From: Methanoplanus sp. FWC-SCC4
Lineage (GTDB): Archaea; Halobacteriota; Methanomicrobia; Methanomicrobiales; Methanomicrobiaceae
DNA length: 64,000 nt
Direction of reading: 5' to 3'
NCBI RefSeq assembly: GCF_032878975.1
Contig: NZ_CP043875.1
Coordinates: forward strand, 434,001 to 498,000
Shown: positions 51,151-59,957 of the stretch, one piece after another
Position numbering within the stretch: the stretch's first letter is position 1
Layout of the letters: the number at the start of each line of letters is the position of its first letter
Notes under the pieces: model-generated
Told to the model about the DNA's origin: nothing
Seen by the model: the letters and a program-made list of their open reading frames with translations, nothing else
Databases searched by the model: none
Position numbers and translations under genes: made by a program

Positions 51151-51623
51151 GTTCCATCTGCTCTTCTGACCGAGATAATGCCTTTTTTTGCAGGATCGTA
51201 AGTGATGGAGCGTCCAACATTTCCGCCTACATCTTCTGCAACAAGGGGAATGCGGTATTCTTCAAGAGCTTTTTTAATTGCCTCAACATTCCGTCCTCCA
51301 ATATCGAGATTGCCCTTGAACTGCTTAAACATACTTGATCCCCCTGCAATTTTTGCAGTTATATCTCTTTTATTGCTCCCCTGCTTTAACAGTTCGGCAT
51401 AAAGTGTAGGTATTGCAGTATCTGCAAATTTACCTGGTCTTTCTTTTTTTCCGTTACTCTCAGGAAGCATGATATGCGCAACTGCCCCCATGGAATGTTT
51501 ATTGTCGTGAAGTATCAGAGCAACACATGAACCCAGACCTATTGATGTCATCAGGGACTGACCAATGTGGTATTCCCCAATACCTACATTGACTCCTTTT
51601 GTTGCCGGGGGCTTGTCTGTCAT
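51135..51623 (-). CDS. cheD: Chemoreceptor glutamine deamidase CheD
   Basis: Deamidates glutamines on chemoreceptors and binds CheC and CheF in archaea. Length is 162 residues. The catalytic C33 is in SIGLGSCVALILHD and H50 in GAVAHIMLP. Ribosome binding is weak, suggesting dependence on coupling within the operon. It follows cheC by 18 bases and overlaps the propeller gene by 16 bases. Confidence 0.95.
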   Translation of the reverse strand: MTDKPPATKGVNVGIGEYHIGQSLMTSIGLGSCVALILHDNKHSMGAVAHIMLPESNGKKERPGKFADTAIPTLYAELLKQGSNKRDITAKIAGGSSMFKQFKGNLDIGGRNVEAIKKALEEYRIPLVAEDVGGNVGRSITYDPAKKGIISVRRADGTCIDI

Positions 51624-51641
51624 TTTTTCAACCAGGGTAAA

Positions 51642-52256
51642 TTACTGTGGTGATTTTACAAGGTCTTCCAGGATTTTTAAAATCTGTTCAAGTGTTCCTT
51701 CATCAGGAAGCATAACAATTGTGCTTTCGATGTCATGCATTTTTGATTTGAGCTCTGTTCTGAACAGTATAATCTGGTTTATATCGACTGCAACCATCGA
51801 AACAACATTTGCAAAAGCTGCATGTGCCATATCTATTGCTATTGCCGGAGGTGACGGAAGCATTACAATTCCGAGCAGTGTTGCTGTTGCATCAAGGAAT
51901 TGTGAGACCATAATATTTCCAACCTCTAACAGGGCACTTTCATCCATTTCATTGAACTCCCTGTCCATATCTGTTGAACCAAGCATGGTATTTGTAAGTC
52001 TGATTGCGGACTTTTTTGGAAGATGCAGTACTACATATCCTCCGGGATGGAGTTCTCCCTGGATTTCAAAGACCACCAAAGCAGAGATTTCATCGCCAAA
52101 ATATTCGGAAATATCTGCAATGTCGACAATTCGTGCTTCCGGGACTGTCATCTCTATTTCAGACATCAGCATTGTTGAAAGGGACGTTGCCGCATGTGAT
52201 GCACCGATATTTCCAAGCTCTTTCATCGCATCAAGCTGAGTTTCATTTAATTCCAT
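51642..52256 (-). CDS. cheC: CheY-P phosphatase CheC
   Basis: CheC-family phosphatase of CheY-P, 204 residues, also a CheD partner. The first active-site motif is in ELNETQLDAMKELGNIGASHAA; the second in NEMDESALLEVGNIMVSQF, each with the E-x3-N core. GAGGAT is the ribosome binding site. Gene order cheA-cheC-cheD matches other methanogens. Confidence 0.94.
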   Translation of the reverse strand: MELNETQLDAMKELGNIGASHAATSLSTMLMSEIEMTVPEARIVDIADISEYFGDEISALVVFEIQGELHPGGYVVLHLPKKSAIRLTNTMLGSTDMDREFNEMDESALLEVGNIMVSQFLDATATLLGIVMLPSPPAIAIDMAHAAFANVVSMVAVDINQIILFRTELKSKMHDIESTIVMLPDEGTLEQILKILEDLVKSPQ

Positions 52257-52280
52257 TTTTATAATCCTCTTAATTTAAGG

Positions 52281-54608
52281 TTAAATTATCATTGTGTTTA
52301 CATCCAGAATCGGCAGTACATCGCCATCTCCCGGTATTGTTACTCCTCCGACACCAGGACAGTTGCCGATAATGTTACTGACCGGTTTTACAACAACTTC
52401 CTGCTGTCCTTCTACCACATCAACAGGTATGCAGCATTTTGTTCTTTGGTACTGGACTATCACTACAATGCCGCTTTCTTTTGCAGGGCCGAACATTTCA
52501 TCCAGGCGGTTTATCTGAACTACCTCATCCCTTAGAAGAATTGCTTCCGTTTTACCGATGTGACTTATTTCATTTAAGTCAACTTTTGCAACTTCAACAA
52601 CCGCGTTAATTGGGATTGCACATCTCTTGTTGTTAATCCTGACCATCATCACTTCAATAATGGCCATTGTCGGTGGAAGTGTAAGTGTGAATTTACTGCC
52701 TTTTCCCTCTTCTGAATCTACTTTTATTGAACCTTTAAGAGATTCTATGGCACTTTTAACGACATCCAGACCTACTCCCCTTCCACTGATATCTGTGATC
52801 TCTTCAGCAGTTGAGAAACCGGGCTGAAAGAGGAAATTCGGGACATCCTCATCAGGAACGGCTGATGCTTCTTCGGCAGATATAAGTCCTCTTTCAATTG
52901 CTTTTTTAAGAACCTTGTCGCGTTTTATTCCTGCACCGTCATCTGAAAGTTCAATTATTACATTGCCCTGATCACGCCAGGCTGAAAGTTTTACCGTTCC
53001 TTTTCCGCTCTTTCCTGCTGCGACTCTCTCTGCAGGTGTTTCTATACCATGATTTACGCCGTTTCTGATAAGGTGAAGCAGAGGATCTCCGAGACCGTCT
53101 ATAACACTTCTGTCAAGTTCGGTCTCGCCACCTGTCATTATAAATTCGACCTCTTTTCCATCATGATGTGCAACATCTCTTACAACACGTGGGAAGCGGT
53201 TGAAGATCTGGTTTAAAGGAATCATTCTGATATACATCATCAGGTTTTGAAGATCTGATATCGAGCGGCTGACCATGTTTAAGGCTTCATCCATATCCTT
53301 AATCTGGTGTTCCTTTGAGATCTGTTTGAGGCGGCCGCCGTTTATTACAAGATCTTCAACGAGATTCATCATCTGATCCAGTCTGTGTATATCAACCCGT
53401 ATATTTTTAACTTCACGTTTTTTAGATGAAGATTTGGGTCTTTCCTTTTTTTCTGTTTCATGATCACGGGTTTCTGTCCTCTCATCGTGGATTTCTTCTT
53501 TTAAAAGAACCTGTTCTTTCGATTCTTTTGTCTCAGAAATTAAGCTGTAATCTGAAACGGTTGCTTTTAAAATGTCAGGTCCTGTAACAGCTTTTAATAA
53601 GTTCTCTTCTGATTCTGACCCTGAAAAGATGATTTCAAGTTTGTCTTCAATTTTACCTTCATCAATCTGTTCAAATGTTGGACTGGATGATATTATATTA
53701 CCCCTGCTTTCAAGATTCTGAAGAATAATCATTGCCCTGATATCCTTCATCGTACATTCAGGTGAAAATTCAATATTTATTGTATATGCAGGAGTTGTTG
53801 AGGTGACATCATTTCCTTCTTTTGTAATTTCTATTTCTGAGATATCGGTTACAGAAGCCGCACTTTTTAATGCCTCTTCACCTGCATCACTTTCAATTTC
53901 AACAGTCAGGGTGTCATCAATTATTCCCTGATCAAGCTCATCCATTGTAGGGGTGCTTTTGATAATCTGTCCAATATCCTCGAGATTTTGGAGGACGATC
54001 ATTGCCCTAACATCTTTCATACCGCAGTCTTTTGCAAGAGTGACTTTTAAGCGGTATTTCTGGATTTGCGTGATTAATGGAACTTCAGTCAAAATATTTT
54101 CCTTGTCCTCCGTACTCACCTGAATATCGGAATCATAAGTTTCCTTGTTATTGATGATATCAGACCCGGATTCGCCTGTCAGGTTACTTATTTCGGTTAC
54201 AGTGGACTCTTTATGAGTATCTTCAATGCTGCTTTCAATTTTTTTGAGTTCCTCAATCAGATCTTTTGAGCCTATTGATGAACTGTCTCCCCCGTTTTCA
54301 ATATCCTCAATCATTTCTTCTATCCTGTCAGTGCAGGCTAAAAGCAGGTCTGTGAGGTTGGGAGAAATTTCTATTTCACCGCTTCTGATTGTATGAAATA
54401 TATCTTCCATCTTGTGGCAAAGGTGCTCCATTTCGGAATAACCCATCGAGGCTGACATACCCTTAAGTGTATGGGCCGAGCGAAAGATTTCGTCAATAGC
54501 AGCATCGTCAGAACCTTCTTCAAGAATGAGAATATTTTTTACAATGTTCTCGTGGTTTTCAATAGATTCTGCAACAAAGAGTTTTCTGTATGAATCCTCG
54601 TCTGACAT
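52281..54608 (-). CDS. cheA: Chemotaxis histidine kinase CheA with duplicated P2 domain
   Basis: CheA autophosphorylates and passes phosphate to CheY and CheB. It is 775 residues from ATG at 54608; the GTG at 54620 lies in the GGAGTGA ribosome binding site that also holds the cheB stop. P1 has H46 (FRSAHTLKG). Two P2-like CheY-docking domains follow (about 180-258 and 269-347), sharing MKDVRAMIVLQNLE against MKDIRAMIILQNLE. P3 has DQMMNLVEDLV. P4 has the N box HLIRNGVNHG, G1 DDGAGI and G2 GRGVGLDVVKS. The C-terminal P5 is CheW-like. Confidence 0.95.
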   Translation of the reverse strand: MSDEDSYRKLFVAESIENHENIVKNILILEEGSDDAAIDEIFRSAHTLKGMSASMGYSEMEHLCHKMEDIFHTIRSGEIEISPNLTDLLLACTDRIEEMIEDIENGGDSSSIGSKDLIEELKKIESSIEDTHKESTVTEISNLTGESGSDIINNKETYDSDIQVSTEDKENILTEVPLITQIQKYRLKVTLAKDCGMKDVRAMIVLQNLEDIGQIIKSTPTMDELDQGIIDDTLTVEIESDAGEEALKSAASVTDISEIEITKEGNDVTSTTPAYTINIEFSPECTMKDIRAMIILQNLESRGNIISSSPTFEQIDEGKIEDKLEIIFSGSESEENLLKAVTGPDILKATVSDYSLISETKESKEQVLLKEEIHDERTETRDHETEKKERPKSSSKKREVKNIRVDIHRLDQMMNLVEDLVINGGRLKQISKEHQIKDMDEALNMVSRSISDLQNLMMYIRMIPLNQIFNRFPRVVRDVAHHDGKEVEFIMTGGETELDRSVIDGLGDPLLHLIRNGVNHGIETPAERVAAGKSGKGTVKLSAWRDQGNVIIELSDDGAGIKRDKVLKKAIERGLISAEEASAVPDEDVPNFLFQPGFSTAEEITDISGRGVGLDVVKSAIESLKGSIKVDSEEGKGSKFTLTLPPTMAIIEVMMVRINNKRCAIPINAVVEVAKVDLNEISHIGKTEAILLRDEVVQINRLDEMFGPAKESGIVVIVQYQRTKCCIPVDVVEGQQEVVVKPVSNIIGNCPGVGGVTIPGDGDVLPILDVNTMII

Positions 54609-54616
54609 TTTGATTA

Positions 54617-55639
54617 TCACTCCATATTGGAAATTGTTCTCATGATATCCCGGGGAATGGACTTTAACGGCAGTACTTTATCAACACAGTCTCTTTCAAG
54701 TGCTGAGCGTGCCATGCCATAGACCAGGCAATCTTCTTCTCTCACTAAAATAGTTCTGCCGCCGCTTTCCTTTATTGCGGCCATGCCTTCTCCGCCATCG
54801 CTGCCCATTCCGCTTAATATTGCAGCGACAGTATTTGGTCCGAATACTTTTGATGCGGACTGAAATGTTTTGTCAACTGCAGGTCGTACAGCATGCACAG
54901 GAGGTGCCTTGGAGTGCGTTATTCTTCCTCCTTTCCTTCCGGAATTATCAAGGGTTGCAGAAATAACTGTATGGAATCCTCCTTTTGAAACATAGATCCT
55001 GCCATTTTGCAGGAGATCGCCGTTTGCTGTCTCTTTTACTTCAAGCGGGGAGATCCTGTCCAGTCTTTGAGCAAGTGATGCGGTAAAACCTGCCGGCATA
55101 TGTTGTGTAATTACAACTGCGGCATTTAGATCCGGTTTTAATGCTGATACAATAATATCAAGCATAGGAGGGCCTCCTGCAGATGAACCAATTAATACAA
55201 CCCTTTTTGCAGGAATTTCTTCAACTGTTACTTTATTAGAGACCTTCGGGATTGTAATGAGATGTTTTATCTTTGTAATAAGTTCTTTTTCGATACCCCT
55301 GACAGTACCAAGGTTTCTTGGTTTTAGCATGAAGTCATCTGCACCAAGTTCAAGACCTTTTTTTGTTAGTTCAGCATCTTTTGAAGTAAGGGTGCTGAGC
55401 ATAAGGATCTTTGGTGGATCTTCAGATGACTGAAGCTTTTCAAGCATTTCGATGCCGTTCATTTTAGGCATCTGGATGTCAAGGGTAATTACATCCGGAG
55501 ATAATTCTTCTATCTTCTTTAATGCCTGAAGACCATCTTCCGCTGTTCCAACGACCTCTATTGAAGGGTCTTTACCAAGAAGATCAATGAGTACCGTACG
55601 CATGAATACGGAGTCATCAACAATCAGAACTCTGATCAT
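54617..55639 (-). CDS. cheB: Protein-glutamate methylesterase CheB
   Basis: Phosphorylation-activated receptor methylesterase and deamidase, 340 residues. The REC domain has D8/D9, phospho-acceptor D54 (TLDIQMPKMNG) and K106. The esterase domain has the triad S153 (IGSSAGGPP), H180 (ITQHMPAGF) and D281 (SGMGSDGGEG). Its start lies four bases after the cheY stop; its stop is embedded in the cheA ribosome binding site. The matching methyltransferase CheR is not in view. Confidence 0.96.
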   Translation of the reverse strand: MIRVLIVDDSVFMRTVLIDLLGKDPSIEVVGTAEDGLQALKKIEELSPDVITLDIQMPKMNGIEMLEKLQSSEDPPKILMLSTLTSKDAELTKKGLELGADDFMLKPRNLGTVRGIEKELITKIKHLITIPKVSNKVTVEEIPAKRVVLIGSSAGGPPMLDIIVSALKPDLNAAVVITQHMPAGFTASLAQRLDRISPLEVKETANGDLLQNGRIYVSKGGFHTVISATLDNSGRKGGRITHSKAPPVHAVRPAVDKTFQSASKVFGPNTVAAILSGMGSDGGEGMAAIKESGGRTILVREEDCLVYGMARSALERDCVDKVLPLKSIPRDIMRTISNME

Positions 55640-55643
55640 CTTT

Positions 55644-56006
55644 TCAGGAGTTTAGAACATTATTTACTTCTTCAAGAACTTTAGGTGCCTGGAACGGTTT
55701 TACTATGTATCCTTTGGCTCCTGTCTTGATTGCCAGTTTAACCATCTGTTCCTGTCCCACAGCTGTGCACATGACAACCTTTGCATTGGGATCTTCAGTC
55801 ATAATAGCCTTCAATGCTTCGATACCGTTCATTTTAGGCATTACAACGTCCATTGTAACAAGGTCGGGTTTAAGCGCCTTGTACTTCGTAACGGCGTCTT
55901 CACCGTCTTCTGCTTCACCAACAATGTCATGAGAGCCGGAAAATAAAATATTTTTCAGAAGTGTTCTCATGAACATTGTATCGTCAACAACAAGAATCCG
56001 TCCCAT
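55644..56006 (-). CDS. cheY: Chemotaxis response regulator CheY
   Basis: A 120-residue receiver with D8/D9, phospho-acceptor D53 (TMDVVMPKMNG), T81 and K103 (YIVKPF). In archaea CheY-P acts through CheF on the ArlC/D/E platform of the motor. A 148-base gap precedes it after cheF and may contain a separate promoter. Confidence 0.95.
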   Translation of the reverse strand: MGRILVVDDTMFMRTLLKNILFSGSHDIVGEAEDGEDAVTKYKALKPDLVTMDVVMPKMNGIEALKAIMTEDPNAKVVMCTAVGQEQMVKLAIKTGAKGYIVKPFQAPKVLEEVNNVLNS

Positions 56007-56035
56007 TGTGAATCAGTAATATTTCTTAAATTAAT

Positions 56036-56057
56036 CATATTAAGACTATCGAATAGT
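56036..56057 (-). promoter_or_regulatory. Possible internal promoter and palindrome before cheY
   Basis: In the cheF-cheY gap a TATA-like TTAATATG (minus strand, near 56036-56043) would start transcription close to the cheY ATG. A perfect palindrome ACTAT-CGA-ATAGT lies just upstream at 56045-56057, where an archaeal activator could bind. This may let che genes be expressed separately from the arl genes. Confidence 0.35.
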
Positions 56058-56154
56058 TTAGCGAAATAAATAGACCCCTTTTTAAACTGGCGTTAAAATA
56101 TGAAAAATATGTATAAATTTTAAGAAAATAATGTGTTTTAATCTGTTCCTGTTT

Positions 56155-56949
56155 TCAGGTTTTTACCGCTTCACTTACAAAGCGCACCCCTTTGGTTGTA
56201 AGTTTTACTTCACGTCTTGTCATTACAACTTCCACAAGGCCGGTTTTAATCAGCTTATCATATATGGATTCAATTTGCTTGTTTGAGATATTTATCATAT
56301 TTTCTATTGCATGTGTATCCATTCCGCTGTAAACAAGCATTGCAACCTGTGCAGAAACGGGATCTAGCTCTCCCGCTGATACATCAAGATCCTTTGTCGT
56401 GTCTTTTAGATAATTGAATAGTATCTGCAGGGTTGTTAGAGGACAGAGAACAAAACTTGTGACAACCTCATCATTTTCAATGTGGTTAATCTGGACAACA
56501 TCGCTTTCTTTACCCTGTACTTCCCTTTTTGTCAGATCTATTCCGGAAACTTCATCAAGAGGAATACAGATCTGTTTTTCTTTGCTTACAAACCATATTC
56601 CGGTATTTAGTACTGCAATTGCTCCTTTTTCCCATTTTGCAGAACTTATCATTACTCCGCCTCTGATAGCCGGAGACATAAAATATGCGGTTAATCTGTA
56701 TGCGGAACAACCCATCAGGATAATTCTTTTTAAAATTAGCAGAACCTTTGGAACTGATGCAAGTTTGAAATTTTTATTATTTTTTGTACTTATTATAAGC
56801 ATGTTCTTTTTTTCTTCGATATCGTCAATGGACTTTATTTTTATTTCTTCTGATATTGGTTCGGGAATAATTATTTTGTCCTCTTCAAAGCCAATTTTTA
56901 GCGACATCCATTTTCCATTATGTTCTAATTTTACCGGAACCTGTTTCAT
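56155..56949 (-). CDS. cheF: Taxis adaptor CheF (DUF439)
   Basis: Archaea-specific adaptor linking CheY-P, CheC and CheD to the archaellum motor. It is 264 residues from ATG at 56949, with GGAGGAT 9-11 bases upstream; a TTG at 56970 would extend it without a ribosome binding site. The central AYFMSPAIRGGVMISSAKWEKGAIAV segment and a C-terminal winged-helix-like end (VYSGMDTHAIENMINISNKQIESIYDKLIKTGLV) fit the family. It lies between arl and che genes. Confidence 0.85.
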   Translation of the reverse strand: MKQVPVKLEHNGKWMSLKIGFEEDKIIIPEPISEEIKIKSIDDIEEKKNMLIISTKNNKNFKLASVPKVLLILKRIILMGCSAYRLTAYFMSPAIRGGVMISSAKWEKGAIAVLNTGIWFVSKEKQICIPLDEVSGIDLTKREVQGKESDVVQINHIENDEVVTSFVLCPLTTLQILFNYLKDTTKDLDVSAGELDPVSAQVAMLVYSGMDTHAIENMINISNKQIESIYDKLIKTGLVEVVMTRREVKLTTKGVRFVSEAVKT

Positions 56950-56989
56950 ATCAAATATATCCTCCAACAAATAACAAATTAATATATAA

Positions 56990-58342
56990 TTATGATTCTT
57001 CCTCAGTTATCTCTTCTTCTTTTTTTGTTATCTCTATTCCGAATTCTTTCATGATTTCTTCAAGTTCCCCTATAAGTTCTGTACTATCTATTTTGGTATC
57101 TTTCAGATTACGGACAAGGCTTACTTCCTGTATAGCTACAGCCTTTTTAGTATCCGATTTTAGCATTGCAAAGAGATCATCTTCATCATTCCCCCCTCCA
57201 AACGCCATTGATACCGGTTCGTCAAAATTACTTTCTGCCTCCTCTTTTCCTAATACTCCGCTAAGAGAGCTTTTCTGCTCCCATTCTTTTGGCGGTGCTG
57301 ATAATATGTCTTCTTCATCAGTTGGAGCTAATGCAGGCACTTCTTCTATTTCTGAATCAGAGTCTCCTATTTCAATTTCTTCAAATGAATCATCATCATC
57401 ACCAATTTCAATCTCATCTTCGGTTTCGATTTCATCAAGATCGATTTCATCAAGCTCTCCCAAATCATCATCTTCAAAATCAAAACCTGAGATATTACTA
57501 TCTAAATCATCTATATTTTCCAGACCGGAATCAGGAATTTCGCTGTCTTCGTCATTAGTATTGTCAATTGATGCCGGGAAATCACTATCATCCAATTCAA
57601 GTTCAATTCCCTCTTTTGCAAGTATATCGGCAATTGCAGAATCCGGGATCTCTTCTTCCAGAGCTGCTCCCGGGAAATCCTCTGCGCTTTTTGGAATTGT
57701 TATGTCTCCCTCTTCCTCTTCAGAATCAAGTCCAAGATCAAAATTATCAAAATCTGAAAAGTCATCATCGGATGAATTATCTTCAGAATTATTTTCATCA
57801 GAGGCATTTGATACGCCTTCTCCTGAGAGGGCCTGATCAAGCAATGTATCAATTTCCTTTATTTTTTCTTCTGATTTACCAGATTTAGGTATTTTGCTTT
57901 TTAGTGAAGAAAAGCCTGCGAATAAAGATTTTTTTGTGGTTTCGGAATCTTTTTTGGTAATTTTTTCTGCTTTTTCTTCTTTCTTTTTTGAAAATATTCC
58001 TTTTAATGAGTCTAAAAGGCCGGGTTTACTTCCCTCTTTCGTTTTAGAATCTGCTTTAAAAGTTTCAGATTCAGGTTTTTTCTCACCTTTTGATTTATTT
58101 TGTGTTTTATCTGTTTTTTTGAGGCTTATTGGCTGATCAAGCTTATTTTTTAGATTAGACAGATCCGACTTGATTTCATCCAATGTAATCATCTGTAATG
58201 CAAACAGCATCACGACTCCGATGGCAACTGCAATAAATAATACAATAATTGGACTTAATTCCAGGAATGTTACAGCTGAACCTGCTAAAATGATGGTTAG
58301 CATCATTAGAAGTCTTCTTTTGGAATCACTCATCTTTGTCAT
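56990..58342 (-). CDS. Membrane-anchored, highly acidic low-complexity protein in the archaellum operon
   Basis: Unrecognised protein of about 450 residues. Two membrane helices near the N-terminus (about 8-27 and 29-50) lead into a Lys-rich coiled region (about 55-160), then a long Asp/Glu/Ser-rich disordered segment (about 175-350). A conserved-looking C-terminal patch follows (VAIQEVSLVRNLKDTKIDSTELIGELEEIMKEF). The start ATG at 58342 has GAGG nine bases upstream; a TTG at 58357 within arlJ is less likely. It sits between arlJ and cheF and may tether motor and signalling parts at the membrane or help polar placement (inference). Confidence 0.65.
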   Translation of the reverse strand: MTKMSDSKRRLLMMLTIILAGSAVTFLELSPIIVLFIAVAIGVVMLFALQMITLDEIKSDLSNLKNKLDQPISLKKTDKTQNKSKGEKKPESETFKADSKTKEGSKPGLLDSLKGIFSKKKEEKAEKITKKDSETTKKSLFAGFSSLKSKIPKSGKSEEKIKEIDTLLDQALSGEGVSNASDENNSEDNSSDDDFSDFDNFDLGLDSEEEEGDITIPKSAEDFPGAALEEEIPDSAIADILAKEGIELELDDSDFPASIDNTNDEDSEIPDSGLENIDDLDSNISGFDFEDDDLGELDEIDLDEIETEDEIEIGDDDDSFEEIEIGDSDSEIEEVPALAPTDEEDILSAPPKEWEQKSSLSGVLGKEEAESNFDEPVSMAFGGGNDEDDLFAMLKSDTKKAVAIQEVSLVRNLKDTKIDSTELIGELEEIMKEFGIEITKKEEEITEEES

Positions 58343-58343
58343 G

Positions 58344-59942
58344 TTATAGTGCCTCAAATCCCGGAATGGAGAACATTAGATCTACAAATACAGGAGTTGT
58401 AATATATATTATTCCGGTCAACCCAAATAAAATACTACCAAAGAAATAAAACATATAGCGATCTCCTCCTTTCACAATTTTACCTGCAAGTATATTCGCA
58501 ACAGTCACAATTAGTATACTGATTACCAGAAACATCTGCATTTTATCTTCAGGGAAATTGGCAAAAATGTTTATTGAGCCAACCATTGATCCCCCTATTG
58601 ATGTGGAACTGGAACTCAGTGCGGATGCAGTATCCGAAAAAGTGGTCATGACACTTTTAATTGCACCCGCCATAGTCAGAAGAATATGGAACAGGAAACA
58701 AAAAATTCCAATCATGGCCATATGCATTGGTATCAAAAGTACTATGAAACCTGTTGAGAGCATTTCTCTTTTTTGTCTTAGGAGAGTCTGTTCAAGCATT
58801 GAGGTACTTACAATGTGTGCCACCTCAGCAGGCCCTGCTCCGAGTTCAACTGAATCCCTGAAAATACCCAGATATTTGTAAATCAGGTTACTGCCGGTAT
58901 CCCTTATGAATTTGTTCCATACAAGTCCCTCATCAAGACCTATATTCATCTTTGAATAAACTGAATCTATAAAGTTCTGAAGGACAACAAGAGATTTACG
59001 ATCTACTTTTGCCAGTGCGGGAGTGACTGTCATTCCCATTCCTCCCATAATTGAGCCAAGACCCCTTATGAAGACCGTAAAATCCTCATCTCTTGCAATA
59101 ATGTTTTTATCATCACGGTATCCAAAAATTCCCAGGGGTGCAAGAAGAATTCCTGAAAGAATGCATATAAGACCAAAATTAATTCCTGATATAAACAGAA
59201 TGAGACTTACCAGCACTGTAACAGGTACGATAAATCTTTCCATTTTTCTTACCATATTCTGTTCATAACTTCCGCTACCACTGAGATTGTGGCATTTCTG
59301 ATCATCAGGAATTGATTTGTACATGGTAATTATGCCAAACGCTGAAACTCCTATTGTTAGAAAATATGATGAATTCAGGGTAGATTCGAGATCGTCAGGA
59401 GCATAAATTGCAACTGATACCATGATAATAATACTTACAATGGTTGCAGAAAGCATCAGGGCGATATATGCATCACCCCACTTTTTTAGCATTTCAACTC
59501 CCTGCTCAAATGTATTTCTGAAGATGTTTCTTACAGTTCCCAGTTCCTCATTTAGAAAGATATTATCCGGGACACCTGATTCTATTGAGTTTCCAAAACG
59601 GTTCAAAAGACTTTCGACAAGAGGATTTCTTGCTCTTTCTGCGACAACTCTCAGGCCTTCCGCATAGCTGTAATTCCATCTTTTAACAAAGCATTCGACT
59701 CTTTTAATGTATCTTGCAGGGATGTATTCTTTTCTCTCAGAGGTGTATGCAAAAATTTCAGGTCTTGATACATTGGCGTTTGTAATGGATGCCATGTATG
59801 TTATCATAAACAGGAGATCGTTTCCCATTTTTTTATTATCACGAATGTCCGATATTTTATTGCGGAGCTCAGCAATATTGTCCTCAAACGGAAGTTTACC
59901 TCCGTTTTTCTCCCTGATGTTTTTTAGCTGAGTATCGAACAT
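58344..59942 (-). CDS. arlJ: Archaellum platform protein ArlJ (FlaJ)
   Basis: Polytopic membrane core of the archaellum motor, related to PilC/GspF. Length is 532 residues with about 7-9 membrane helices and two cytoplasmic GspF-like domains. Motifs: RVVAERARNPLVESLLNRFGNSIESG, DFTVFIRGLGSIMGGMGMTVTPAL, and GIFRDSVELGAGPAEVAHIVS. It follows arlI by 15 bases. ArlI drives its conformational changes for assembly and rotation. Confidence 0.95.
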   Translation of the reverse strand: MFDTQLKNIREKNGGKLPFEDNIAELRNKISDIRDNKKMGNDLLFMITYMASITNANVSRPEIFAYTSERKEYIPARYIKRVECFVKRWNYSYAEGLRVVAERARNPLVESLLNRFGNSIESGVPDNIFLNEELGTVRNIFRNTFEQGVEMLKKWGDAYIALMLSATIVSIIIMVSVAIYAPDDLESTLNSSYFLTIGVSAFGIITMYKSIPDDQKCHNLSGSGSYEQNMVRKMERFIVPVTVLVSLILFISGINFGLICILSGILLAPLGIFGYRDDKNIIARDEDFTVFIRGLGSIMGGMGMTVTPALAKVDRKSLVVLQNFIDSVYSKMNIGLDEGLVWNKFIRDTGSNLIYKYLGIFRDSVELGAGPAEVAHIVSTSMLEQTLLRQKREMLSTGFIVLLIPMHMAMIGIFCFLFHILLTMAGAIKSVMTTFSDTASALSSSSTSIGGSMVGSINIFANFPEDKMQMFLVISILIVTVANILAGKIVKGGDRYMFYFFGSILFGLTGIIYITTPVFVDLMFSIPGFEAL

Positions 59943-59957
59943 AAAAGATATTTCCGC

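Noticed and set aside
57051-57836. Long + strand Ser-rich reading frames opposite the acidic archaellum-operon protein
   Set aside because: They are the antisense of an Asp/Glu-rich coding region, show only low-complexity Ser/Ile composition, and lack a ribosome binding site.
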